A DNA stretch of 64,000 nucleotides from Methylobacter psychrophilus. GTDB taxonomy: Bacteria; Pseudomonadota; Gammaproteobacteria; Methylococcales; Methylomonadaceae. The DNA is taken from positions 47,078 through 111,077 of the forward strand of contig NZ_JAOEGU010000011.1 in the NCBI RefSeq assembly GCF_025583945.1. Direction: 5' to 3'. Shown here piece by piece: positions 44,943 through 53,483 of this stretch. The position numbers and the translations under genes are program-made. Numbering within the stretch: the first letter of the stretch is position 1; every line of letters begins with the position of its first letter. A model generated the notes under the pieces. That model made no database searches. It had not been told where the DNA came from and worked only from the letters and a program-made list of their open reading frames with translations.

Positions 44943-45869
44943 ATGATGACAATGGACGATAGAGACGGCTTAATTTGGCTGGATGGTGCATGGGTTGATT
45001 GGCGTGAAGCGAAAGTCCATGTACTGACGCATACCTTGCATTATGGATTGGGCGTGTTTGAGGGCGTAAGAGCCTATCACACTGAAAAAGGCACTGCTAT
45101 TTTTAGACTGCAAGAACACACGGACCGCCTGTTTCGTTCTGCGCACATCATGAATATGGCCATGCCGTTTACCAAGGATGAGATGAATCAGGTGCATCGT
45201 GATGCGGTTGCCAAGAACAATCTGGATAGCGCTTATATTCGACCCATGTGTTTTTATGGTTCTGAAGGTATGGGACTTCGGGCGGATAACCTGAAGGTTC
45301 ATGTCATGGTTGCGGCCTGGTCTTGGGGTGCCTATCTGGGCGCTGACAGCATCGAGCACGGCATTCGTATTCGTACCTCTTCTTACGTGCGCAATCATCA
45401 CAACAGCACCATGTGCAAAGCCAAAGCCAACGGTAATTACATTAATTCCATTTTGGCTCTGCAAGAAGCGTTGTCGAATGGTTACGATGAAGCCTTAATG
45501 CTTGATCATGAAGGTTTTGCGGCAGAAGGCAGCGCTGAAAATTTGTTTATCGTCCGTAACGGTAAAATTTACACGCCAGAAACTACTTCGGCACTGGAAG
45601 GTATTACGCGTGATACCGTGATGACCATTGCCCGCGAACAAGGTTATGAAGTCATTGAAAAACGCATTACCCGCGATGAAATTTATATCGCTGATGAAGC
45701 CTTTTTTACCGGTTCTGCTGCTGAAGTAACACCAATCAGAGAGCTGGATAATCGTAAAATAGGTTGTGGTAGTCGTGGTGTCGTGACCGAGCAATTACAA
45801 TCATTATACTTTGATTATGTACATGGACGTAGAGACGACCATGCCGAGTGGTTAACTTTCGTTAATTAA
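44943..45869 (+). CDS. ilvE: Branched-chain amino acid aminotransferase
   Basis: A 308-residue fold-type IV PLP aminotransferase. HTLHYGLGVFEGVRAYHTEK, then AWSWGAYLG, the catalytic-Lys region AKANGNYINSILALQEAL and EGSAENLFIVRNGKIYTPET are all present, and the size is typical. It catalyses the last step of Leu, Ile and Val synthesis. GGAG precedes the ATG at 44943 by seven bases, and ATGs at 44946 and 44952 are also possible. A 12-bp inverted repeat element follows the gene. Confidence 0.96.
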   Translation: MMTMDDRDGLIWLDGAWVDWREAKVHVLTHTLHYGLGVFEGVRAYHTEKGTAIFRLQEHTDRLFRSAHIMNMAMPFTKDEMNQVHRDAVAKNNLDSAYIRPMCFYGSEGMGLRADNLKVHVMVAAWSWGAYLGADSIEHGIRIRTSSYVRNHHNSTMCKAKANGNYINSILALQEALSNGYDEALMLDHEGFAAEGSAENLFIVRNGKIYTPETTSALEGITRDTVMTIAREQGYEVIEKRITRDEIYIADEAFFTGSAAEVTPIRELDNRKIGCGSRGVVTEQLQSLYFDYVHGRRDDHAEWLTFVN

Positions 45870-45888
45870 CGTAAAAACGGCTGTTTTC

Positions 45889-46088
45889 CACGAAAAGCAC
45901 GAAAGCCACGAAAAATAAAAAACAAATGAGACCATTGTATTGCATAGCCATTCCACGATGCCGATCGGAGTTTGTAACTCCGACCGGAATGTTTGACGGC
46001 TTCAATGAGTTGCAACCCCGTTACGTTTTATTCATTGAGTAAAAGCTTGCCATTTGCCATGTTTTTGAATTTTTTTGTGCTTTTCGTG
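45889..46088. repeat. Possible miniature inverted-repeat element
   Basis: CACGAAAAGCAC (45889-45900) and its perfect complement GTGCTTTTCGTG (46077-46088) bound a ~200-base segment between ilvE and waaF. Inside is a second palindrome, TCGGAGTT-TGT-AACTCCGA (45965-45983). The left end also shows CACGAA repeats (45889, 45898, 45907). No transposase is present. Confidence 0.5.
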
Positions 46089-46117
46089 TGCCAATTGATT
46101 TTTCCAGGATTAAGATT

Positions 46118-47248
46118 TTGAAGAAAACCCCCAGGATTCTGGTTGTCGGCCCGTCATGGGTTGGCGATATGGTGATGGCGCAAAGCCTGTTTATCACGTT
46201 AAAAAATGCCCACCCTTATTGTCAAATTGATGTTTTGGCACCGTCATGGTCATTGGCCTTACTGGAAAGAATGCCGCAAGTTGCAAAAGCCATCGCGATG
46301 CCTTTAACGCATGGCCAATTTGGTTTGCCGGACAGAATTAAGCTGGGCAGGGCATTACGGGTTGAAACTTACGATCAGGCAATCGTGTTGCCAAACTCCT
46401 GGAAATCGGCATTAATTCCTTATTTTGCCGATATCCCCGTTCGTACGGGTTATATTGGTGAATGTCGCTGGGGCTTGCTGAACGATGCCAGAAAGCTGGA
46501 TAAAAGTTTACTGACCATGACGGTTCAGCGCTTTGTTGCCTTAGGCTTGCCCGATACTGCGCAATTACCACCTGAGTATGCTGTTCCTGGGCTTGTTATT
46601 AACCCGGATCAGCAAAATAGAGTTATCGAAAAATTCCATTTAAGCAGTTATTTTGTAGGTCGGGTTAGCGATAGCGTAACCCGACAAAATCATGCGTCTA
46701 CTATTGGCTTACGCTTTCGCTCGGTCATTGCTTCTTTATTACTTCCTCGGAGTCATGAGCCAACTTATCCGTCTCTGGAGAAAATATTGGCCTTATGTCC
46801 TGGCGCTGAATATGGCGCAGCAAAACGTTGGCCTGCAAGTTATTATGCGCAAGTTGCACGTCAAAAAATTGCTGAAGGCTGGCAAGTTTGGCTGTTTGGC
46901 TCCGATAAAGATAGCGCGGCTGCCGAACAAATTAATGCCGAAGTTTCCGGGCAATGTATTGATTTTACTGGCAGGACATCATTAGCTGAAGCCGTTGATT
47001 TGCTATCACTCGTTGATGCCGTGGTGACTAATGATTCCGGTTTAATGCATGTTGCAGCCGCGCTGGATAAAAAAATAATCGCTCTTTATGGCTCGTCCGA
47101 TCCACAATTTACGCCGCCACTGAATGCCAAGGCTCATGTAATCAGTTTACATCTTGATTGCTCTCCTTGTTTTAAACGTGAGTGCCCGTTAGGTCATACC
47201 CGGTGTTTGAATGATATAAAACCTGAGCAAGTGATTGCTGTTATTTAA
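46118..47248 (+). CDS. waaF: ADP-heptose:LPS heptosyltransferase II, with repeat-derived insertion
   Basis: A GT9-family enzyme adding the second heptose to LPS inner core: ILVVGPSWVGDMVMAQSLF at the N-terminus, LALCPGAEYGAAKRWPASYY, TNDSGLMHVAAALDKKIIALY, and the C-terminal CSPCFKRECPLGHTRCL. The frame opens at GTG 46088, inside a repeat end. The TTG at 46118 with upstream AGGA is the better start. About 35 extra residues (around 46655-46762) interrupt the link before LALCPGAEYG. Their DNA contains a repetitive palindrome (46660-46684). The frame is kept, so the enzyme may still work. Confidence 0.92.
   Translation: MKKTPRILVVGPSWVGDMVMAQSLFITLKNAHPYCQIDVLAPSWSLALLERMPQVAKAIAMPLTHGQFGLPDRIKLGRALRVETYDQAIVLPNSWKSALIPYFADIPVRTGYIGECRWGLLNDARKLDKSLLTMTVQRFVALGLPDTAQLPPEYAVPGLVINPDQQNRVIEKFHLSSYFVGRVSDSVTRQNHASTIGLRFRSVIASLLLPRSHEPTYPSLEKILALCPGAEYGAAKRWPASYYAQVARQKIAEGWQVWLFGSDKDSAAAEQINAEVSGQCIDFTGRTSLAEAVDLLSLVDAVVTNDSGLMHVAAALDKKIIALYGSSDPQFTPPLNAKAHVISLHLDCSPCFKRECPLGHTRCLNDIKPEQVIAVI
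46660..46684. repeat. REP-like palindrome inside waaF
   Basis: TCGGGTTA (46660-46667), 9 bases, then TAACCCGA (46677-46684). It is preceded by GTAGG, as in REP-type repeats widespread in gammaproteobacteria. It is translated in frame as part of WaaF (GRVSDSVTRQ). Confidence 0.65.
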
Positions 47249-47266
47249 CGGGTGAGAGGTTAATTC

Positions 47267-48262
47267 TTGAAAATTGCCATTGTTAAGCTCTCTGCACTCG
47301 GTGATATTGTGCATGCGATGGTTGCGTTGCAATTTATTAAAGCGTGTTTACCAGCCATTCAAATTGACTGGATAGTGGAAGAGCGCTTTGCTGACGTTTT
47401 AAAAAACAACCCCGATATAGATCATGTTTTAACGGTCAATCTAAAAGCTTTAAAAACCAATAAGACAGGTATTTTTCAGGAGATCAAAAAGGTCCGAAAT
47501 TACGCACTCAATAACTATGATGTGGTTATTGATGCGCAAGGGCTTATTAAATCAGCGGTTATTGCAAAACTGCTTGGTAAGCACCTCGCCGGTTTCGATG
47601 CCGATTCAATCAGGGAAAAAGCGGCTTCCTGGTTTTATAATGTCAAATTAGCCTGCGCTTACGATACTAACGCGATCGTCAGAAATGCCTTTGCCTTGTC
47701 CAGTCCTTTAGGTGTCAATATCACCGAGGCGCAAATCCATAACAAAAAACCGTTTTTATTTTTTAACAATGAAGATCCGCAAATTTATAATTTTTTGCAA
47801 AAAGATCAGCAAAACATTGTGTTAATTATTGGCTCAAGTTGGGACAGCAAAAATTATCCGGCGGAAAAATTTGTAAAAATAGCGGCAGCCTTGCAGCAAA
47901 ATTGTCTGGTAGTGTGGGGTAGTGAGGAAGAAAAAGCCAAAGCAGATTGGATGTCTACACAATCTGATGCTATTAAAGTGCTGCCCAGACTGGATTTGAA
48001 TAGTTTAAAAGCGCTGATTAGCCAGGCAGATTTATTGATTGGTAACGATACCGGACCCACCCACATGGCATGGGCTTTAAACCGACCATCGATTACTATT
48101 TTTGGCCCCACACCGACCAGAATGGCTTATCAAACCGACATCAATAAAGTCGTTAAATCGGCTTCCCTTGTCAATTCATACAAGCTGAACAGACAGGATG
48201 ATTCGATCAAGGATATTGATGAAAACGAGATTATTGCCTTAGCAAAAACTTTGTTGAACTGA
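47267..48262 (+). CDS. waaC: LPS heptosyltransferase I
   Basis: A 331-residue GT9 enzyme attaching the first heptose to Kdo. MKIAIVKLSALGDIVHAMVA begins the N-terminal Rossmann domain, and LLIGNDTGPTHMAWALNRPS with ITIFGPTPTRMAYQ carries the ADP-heptose site. The start is TTG 47267, with GAGAGG upstream, 18 bases after waaF. waaF and waaC therefore form an LPS core operon. Confidence 0.95.
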   Translation: MKIAIVKLSALGDIVHAMVALQFIKACLPAIQIDWIVEERFADVLKNNPDIDHVLTVNLKALKTNKTGIFQEIKKVRNYALNNYDVVIDAQGLIKSAVIAKLLGKHLAGFDADSIREKAASWFYNVKLACAYDTNAIVRNAFALSSPLGVNITEAQIHNKKPFLFFNNEDPQIYNFLQKDQQNIVLIIGSSWDSKNYPAEKFVKIAAALQQNCLVVWGSEEEKAKADWMSTQSDAIKVLPRLDLNSLKALISQADLLIGNDTGPTHMAWALNRPSITIFGPTPTRMAYQTDINKVVKSASLVNSYKLNRQDDSIKDIDENEIIALAKTLLN

Positions 48263-48567
48263 GCTTAATTTCCAGTCGAGAAGTGTGCTGTTCATACCTT
48301 TTCTTTGCAAAATCAGGTTATTCGGAATCTGGCGTTGAAAGAAGAAATCACAGGCTGTTTATCATTCGAATTTAACTGTGGAATCAGTGGGTACTTGGAT
48401 TATTCTAAAACTCGTTATTTGTAAGTCGAATGGGATAACACGATAACACTTAATTGTACCTCCCTAAAAACTTTGATTTAGTTAGGTAATTACTAAGCTA
48501 ACATCAATTCGAGCGTAAAATATGTTATGTCTCATACTGAAACCTTATACATATCGAATTATCAAAA
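48263..48567. other. Gap before the HD/HSP90 gene
   Basis: About 305 AT-rich bases. No convincing gene, terminator or promoter box was identified. No clear ribosome site precedes the ATG at 48568. Confidence 0.35.
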
Positions 48568-51153
48568 ATGGATCATCTTAAATTCAAAGGAACACATCTC
48601 TGGAATACTGCTTTTGGTGATGACAAAGCTTTATTTACAGATAAGCGCAATCTTTTAAAGTCCGAATATCAGAAGTTTCGAGAAAAAGTTCAAATTTTGG
48701 TTGGAAAAATATCTTCTGTATTACCTGGGCTCACGATTCATGATGTCAGTCATCTCGACGCTCTTTGGGAAACTGCTGACATTATTGCTGGAGAAAATTA
48801 CCCTCTTAATCCTCTTGAAACTTTCGTATTCGGCGGTGCTGTTCTATTGCATGATGCGGCGATGTGCTGGGAGGCTTACGAGAATGGACAAGTCGGTGTC
48901 AGGAATACGATTGAATGGAAAGATGCTTACGCAATTGAATGTGACAAGAGTTTTGAATCCAATGATGATGAACGGCAAGCAACGGCTGATTTTGCTGCAC
49001 TCAGATATCTTCATGCTCATCAAGCTGGAGAATTGATTTCAAGGTCTTGGATGCATCCAGATACCATGGAATCCATTTATTTGATTGATGATACTGAAAT
49101 ACGAACTCACCTTGGACGATTAATTGGACGCATAGCATCAAGCCATCATTGGAATATCGATTCACTTCATGATTTAGGAGACCAGTTTAATGCACCACGA
49201 AACTTCCCAACAGAATGGCATATTGACCCAATCAAAATTGCATGTTTGTTGCGTTGTGCTGATGCGGCACATATCAATCAAGAAAGAGCACCTGATTTCT
49301 TATATGCTCTTATCAAGCGCCAAGGTTTATCCCAGCAACATTGGCAAGCCCAAAATCGAATAACTGGACCAGCTCTCGACAATGGCGATCAATCTGGGAG
49401 CACTATACTATTCACATCTAGTTTACCTTTTAAAGAAGATGATGCTGAATCTTGGTGGGTGGCGCATGATGCAATTTTATTGGTTAATGACGAAATACAA
49501 GCAACTAATGAATTGCTTAAGCAGCGTAAAAGAATTAATGCACCTCCATTTCAGGTTTCTAAGGTAAAGGGCGCAAGATCTATTGAAGAGCTGACAAAGC
49601 TTTTGCCTGTCGAGGGATGGAGCCCTTGCAAGGCTGAACTACACGTAAGCAATATTGAATCGCTGGTCAGAGATCTAGGCGGTGAGAAACTTTATGGTAC
49701 GACCCATAAGTCCGATATTGTTTTTCGGGAATTAATACAAAATTCCAGAGATTCAATTGTTTCCCGGCGATTTATTGAACAAGGCTTTGACGGGGAAATT
49801 CATATTCGACTTGAAGAAATTGACGGAAACTCTTGGCTTTATATCGAAGACAATGGAATTGGAATGTCTCGTGAAGTCATGATGGGGCCTTTACTTGACT
49901 TTGGTAGTAGCTTCTGGAAATCAAGTTTAATTCAGAGCGAATTTCCTGGTCTTCGGTCATCTAAATTTCGTTCTGTAGGCCGCTTTGGGATTGGTTTTTA
50001 TTCTGTATTTATGGTCGCTGATCGCGTGGAAGTCATTAGTAAGCGCTGGGATAAAGGCTTGGATGATACTAATCACCTTCTGTTTAAAACGGGCTTAAGC
50101 TTACGGCCAATTTATAGACGTGGCCGTGTTGATGATTTTAGTCCCAGCAACTCAACACAAGTTCGATTGCGGCTCCAGCCAAACATATTTCAAGATGACC
50201 TAAGGGTAAGTGTGAAGCCTCCTATAAGCGGCGCTATCGAGTTTTTTCCTTTATTATCGGACTATTTGGCCGCGATGGTAGTTGGTTTGGATGTAAAAGT
50301 GTCATTTAGCGCACCTAGTTCTACAAAGAAATTGATACACTCTGGACAGCCAGGGATTAATCCGAGCGGAGAAATATTACTAAGACAGTTATCTCTATCT
50401 GAATATCAAACAAACAATCTTGTCGTTAACGAATATATCAACAAAAACCATCATCGGCTTAGGCCAATAAAGTCAGATGATAGGATTTTGGGTTATGCCG
50501 CAATATCAACTACCCCGCAGGTTAGACGCTATCGTTTATGTGCACAGACAATCGGTGGACTATTATCAACTACTTATCATGGCGAAAAATTTCATTACAT
50601 TGGCTATTTAGATCATAAACCATCATCCGCTAAGCGAGATGCTGGTTCAATTGAAGCATCTCCCGAATTGTTAAGTGAATGGGCAAATGAACAATTTCAA
50701 ATATTAATTAACGATGATGCCAGTGATTTTGAACATTGTATTGCCAGTTTAAATGCCATTGAATTCAATATAGATCCTATGCCATTTGCAAGACTATTCG
50801 TTACAAAAAATGGCATAGGAAAGTTTGTCACTTATGAAGAGCTTGCATTAATTGCAGAGAAAGAACCAGTTGCAATCATGAAAACGATGATAGATGGAGA
50901 TCATGCAGATTCATACCATTTTGAAAACGAAATGGACTTAGGAATTCTTTTGATAAATACTTGGTGGCTGAATAACAAATCTCTATCTCTTAAAATGAAC
51001 GCAGAAGGGATACCTGAAGATTTGTTCAGCATTATTGGGTGTTTGCATCGGTCAGTGATTGCAAATGGTAGAGTTCTTAGGTGGTCAAAGATTCCCACGC
51101 GATTTACTTCAATGTTAGGACAAATGGAAAGATTGGAACTTGTTTCTGTTTAG
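48568..51153 (+). CDS. HD-domain/HSP90-type ATPase fusion, probable biological-conflict protein
   Basis: An 861-residue protein. Residues ~50-240 form an HD-type domain: IHDVSHLDALWETAD (H58, H62), LLHDAAM (H95, D96), SSHHW (~193) and LLRCADAAH (D232). Residues ~355-560 are a GHKL/HSP90 ATPase: N-box FRELIQNSRDSI (388-392), G1 box EDNGIGM (~427), G2 box GRFGIGFYSVF (~475). The C-terminal third has no motif I can name. The pairing recalls HD_CE-type conflict proteins predicted in bacterial immunity. It is not HtpG, which has no HD domain. It is a single gene between waaC and an rRNA methylase gene, with repeats downstream. Confidence 0.8.
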   Translation: MDHLKFKGTHLWNTAFGDDKALFTDKRNLLKSEYQKFREKVQILVGKISSVLPGLTIHDVSHLDALWETADIIAGENYPLNPLETFVFGGAVLLHDAAMCWEAYENGQVGVRNTIEWKDAYAIECDKSFESNDDERQATADFAALRYLHAHQAGELISRSWMHPDTMESIYLIDDTEIRTHLGRLIGRIASSHHWNIDSLHDLGDQFNAPRNFPTEWHIDPIKIACLLRCADAAHINQERAPDFLYALIKRQGLSQQHWQAQNRITGPALDNGDQSGSTILFTSSLPFKEDDAESWWVAHDAILLVNDEIQATNELLKQRKRINAPPFQVSKVKGARSIEELTKLLPVEGWSPCKAELHVSNIESLVRDLGGEKLYGTTHKSDIVFRELIQNSRDSIVSRRFIEQGFDGEIHIRLEEIDGNSWLYIEDNGIGMSREVMMGPLLDFGSSFWKSSLIQSEFPGLRSSKFRSVGRFGIGFYSVFMVADRVEVISKRWDKGLDDTNHLLFKTGLSLRPIYRRGRVDDFSPSNSTQVRLRLQPNIFQDDLRVSVKPPISGAIEFFPLLSDYLAAMVVGLDVKVSFSAPSSTKKLIHSGQPGINPSGEILLRQLSLSEYQTNNLVVNEYINKNHHRLRPIKSDDRILGYAAISTTPQVRRYRLCAQTIGGLLSTTYHGEKFHYIGYLDHKPSSAKRDAGSIEASPELLSEWANEQFQILINDDASDFEHCIASLNAIEFNIDPMPFARLFVTKNGIGKFVTYEELALIAEKEPVAIMKTMIDGDHADSYHFENEMDLGILLINTWWLNNKSLSLKMNAEGIPEDLFSIIGCLHRSVIANGRVLRWSKIPTRFTSMLGQMERLELVSV

Positions 51154-51209
51154 TCGATATAACCTCAACGCATCCTTAGGATCGAAGCTTGTTCTTTGTA
51201 TTCATAAGG

Positions 51210-51301
51210 CCTTACGGCAGATCAATTGTAGGGTGGATTTGCCGTAAGGTAATCAACCGCAGAATGTTGCGCGGATTGGCGGTATCGCGAAACCACCCTA
51301 C
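51210..51301. repeat. Nested palindromic repeat element
   Basis: CCTTACGGCA (51210-51219) pairs with TGCCGTAAGG (51240-51249). Overlapping it, GTAGGGTGG (51228-51236) pairs with CCACCCTAC (51293-51301), 9 bp. This is a REP/MITE-like structure right before the radical SAM methylase gene. Confidence 0.65.
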
Positions 51302-51316
51302 ATCATGGAGATATTT

Positions 51317-52354
51317 TTGAAACAATCCTTTTATGACCTGAACTATTCTGACTTGGAAATGGTTATAAATCAGAATAATTTAAACGACTCAGCAGCGTCG
51401 GTTCTGTTTAATTGGCATTATAAGAAAAAAGAAACGGCTCAATGCGTTGATAAAATTGCCAAATGCTCATCGGCCTTTTTTCAAAATACTTTCGACTTTT
51501 CTTTACCCGAAATCGATACGGTTCATGAGTCAAAAAACGATCGAACAGTAAAATTTCTTTTTAAGCTTAAAGACAATCATAAAATTGAAACTGTCCTTAT
51601 TCCGTTTCATAATAAATACTCTATTTGCCTTTCATCGCAGGTTGGCTGTGCAATGAATTGTTCTTTTTGCTTTACCGGAAAACAAGGGCTTAAAAGAAAT
51701 TTGACTACCAGTGAAATTGTTGGCCAGTTTATACAAGCTTGGCACTGGTTAGTGACAAACAGGCCTGGAGAAGAGCGGATTTTAAATATAGTTTTTATGG
51801 GGCAAGGCGAACCGTTACATAATTTTGATGCCGTTAAAAAAGCGTGCGAAATATTTTTATCCAAACACGGAGCTTCAATTGGCGTTCAAAAAATTACTAT
51901 TTCAACAGCTGGTTATATTCCTGGACTTAAAAGATGGAGCGAGGAAATTCCTGGAGTAAACCTTGCGTTATCTCTTCATTCACCCTTTGAAGAAAAGCGG
52001 AATGAACTTATTCCCATTAATAAAAAATATCCGCTAGAGGAGGTGTTGGCAACTATTGACAAGATTCCTTTAAGTAAAAAGCAGTTTATTACTTATGAAT
52101 ATATTCTGATAAAAGATTTTAATGATGATCAAGATGATGCTAAAAAATTGGGATCGATACTGGCTGGTAAAAGTGCTTATATAAACTTGATCCCTTTTAA
52201 CGCATTCCCGGGATCACATTACCAGCGTCCGGATTTGGATAAAATTGAAAAGTTTAAAGAAGTTTTAGATACCTTTAAAATTCCGACTTTAATAAGAAGT
52301 GTTAAAGGCGACGATGTATTGGCAGCCTGTGGACAGCTCAATTCTAAAAATTAA
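51317..52354 (+). CDS. RlmN/Cfr-family radical SAM rRNA methylase
   Basis: About 345 residues. The cluster motif CAMNCSFC (CxxxCxxC) follows ICLSSQVGC, which supplies the Cys aligned with RlmN C118. The C-terminal RSVKGDDVLAACGQL supplies the second catalytic Cys. GQGEPLHNFDAV, LALSLHSPFEEKRNELIPIN and LIPFNAFPGS are family blocks. These enzymes methylate A2503 of 23S rRNA at C2 (RlmN, also tRNA) or C8 (Cfr). The N-terminal domain diverges from standard RlmN, so it may be an accessory paralogue. The frame opens at ATG 51305, but GGAG sits 6 bases before TTG 51317, which I prefer. Confidence 0.85.
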   Translation: MKQSFYDLNYSDLEMVINQNNLNDSAASVLFNWHYKKKETAQCVDKIAKCSSAFFQNTFDFSLPEIDTVHESKNDRTVKFLFKLKDNHKIETVLIPFHNKYSICLSSQVGCAMNCSFCFTGKQGLKRNLTTSEIVGQFIQAWHWLVTNRPGEERILNIVFMGQGEPLHNFDAVKKACEIFLSKHGASIGVQKITISTAGYIPGLKRWSEEIPGVNLALSLHSPFEEKRNELIPINKKYPLEEVLATIDKIPLSKKQFITYEYILIKDFNDDQDDAKKLGSILAGKSAYINLIPFNAFPGSHYQRPDLDKIEKFKEVLDTFKIPTLIRSVKGDDVLAACGQLNSKN

Positions 52355-52805
52355 GTATACATTTTCACATAAATAATTCTATGTCGACAGATACCATCCC
52401 TTCAAGGGAAGTTATCTGTATGAGCTTACAGCTACGCTAATTAGAAATTTAATTTCTGAAAGTCTATAGCTACCAAGTGCCAGTGAATGAAGTCGGACCA
52501 AGTCAACAATATGTTTTCATGGAAAAAATACATAAAATCTGAAATTTAAGCAATAAGTCATCGAATGAGCCGGCGATTTTAATGTTACTACTTTTAGGCG
52601 TCGTTTATTGGCTGGCTACTAAGAGGCGACTGCTACTTGTGATTTTCTCGAAACATTGCAAGCACGAAAGTCAGCTATCAATAGGTGATTGCTTTGGAGT
52701 GGGTATTCGTTTTTTCGTTAAACGCTATAATCAAGCGCTTTTTTGATTAGGTTAAATTTTAACGTTTCAACAGTAAAATCCGAATACCCTAAAATGATAA
52801 GTCGC
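52355..52805. other. Convergent intergenic region with hairpins
   Basis: About 450 bases between convergent genes. It holds a hairpin ACAGATA...TATCTGT (52387-52419) with an inner CCCTT/AAGGG, a small AGAAAT/ATTTCT palindrome near 52443, and the inverted repeat at 52701-52789. No gene is supported. Confidence 0.45.
52701..52789. repeat. 9-bp inverted repeat, possible terminator structure downstream of pyrE
   Basis: GGGTATTCG (52701-52709) pairs with CGAATACCC (52781-52789). Inside, AATCAA...TTGATT near 52730-52747 forms a second stem. It is just past the pyrE stop on the minus strand. Confidence 0.45.
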
Positions 52806-53441
52806 TTAAATGCCGTAACGATGCTGATAGTCTTTGATGGCGTTAAGCTGATCACTGGACTCTACTGTTAAATAAGCAATAATATTTTCCAAAGTAATGA
52901 TGGCAACAACCGGCATGTTAAAACGCTCCTGAACTTCCTGAATAGCGGAGCTGTCGTTGAGGCCCTTTTCCTGGCGATCCAGCGCAATTAAGACGCCTGC
53001 AGGAATCGCGCCTGCATGCTTTATTATTTCTACCGACTCTCTGACGGATGTACCGGCAGTAATCACGTCATCCAAAATAACAACCTTGCCTTGCAATGGC
53101 GCACCGACCAGACTGCCGCCTTCGCCATGATCTTTTACTTCTTTGCGGTTGAAAGCAAAGGGAATATCTTTGCCGGTTAATTGAGCGTAGGCGATAGATG
53201 TCGTGCTGACCAGCGGGATACCTTTGTAGGCCGGTCCATAAAGAATATCCGGTTTTATGTCGGATTGAATCAATGCCTGGGCATAAAAATGTCCCAATTT
53301 TCCCAGTTGAGCGCCGGTATTGAAAAGGCCGGTATTGAAAAAATAAGGACTGGTGCGTCCTGACTTTAACAGGAACTCGCCAAATTTTAATACACCGCAA
53401 TCCAGTGCGTAGGCGATAAAGTCTTTTTGATAATCAAGCAT
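52806..53441 (-). CDS. pyrE: Orotate phosphoribosyltransferase
   Basis: A 211-residue enzyme joining orotate to PRPP, giving OMP in pyrimidine synthesis. FGEFLLKSGRTSPYFFNTGL near the N-terminus, DILYGPAYKGIPL, FNRKEVKDHGEGG (flexible-loop Lys and His) and the PRPP motif VVILDDVITAGTSVRES are all present. The length is as in E. coli PyrE. hemW lies 42 bases upstream in the same direction. Confidence 0.97.
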   Translation of the reverse strand: MLDYQKDFIAYALDCGVLKFGEFLLKSGRTSPYFFNTGLFNTGAQLGKLGHFYAQALIQSDIKPDILYGPAYKGIPLVSTTSIAYAQLTGKDIPFAFNRKEVKDHGEGGSLVGAPLQGKVVILDDVITAGTSVRESVEIIKHAGAIPAGVLIALDRQEKGLNDSSAIQEVQERFNMPVVAIITLENIIAYLTVESSDQLNAIKDYQHRYGI

Positions 53442-53483
53442 GTTAATAGTAAAGGTAAAAAGTAGAGAGAACCTTGAGCAAAA

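Noticed and set aside
46088..46117. GTG 46088 as the waaF start
   Set aside because: It lies on the end of an inverted repeat and adds residues absent from the family. TTG 46118 with AGGA upstream fits WaaF N-termini better.
48568..51153. HtpG chaperone
   Set aside because: Only the ATPase boxes are shared. HtpG lacks the N-terminal HD domain and its middle/C-terminal domains are not recognisable here.
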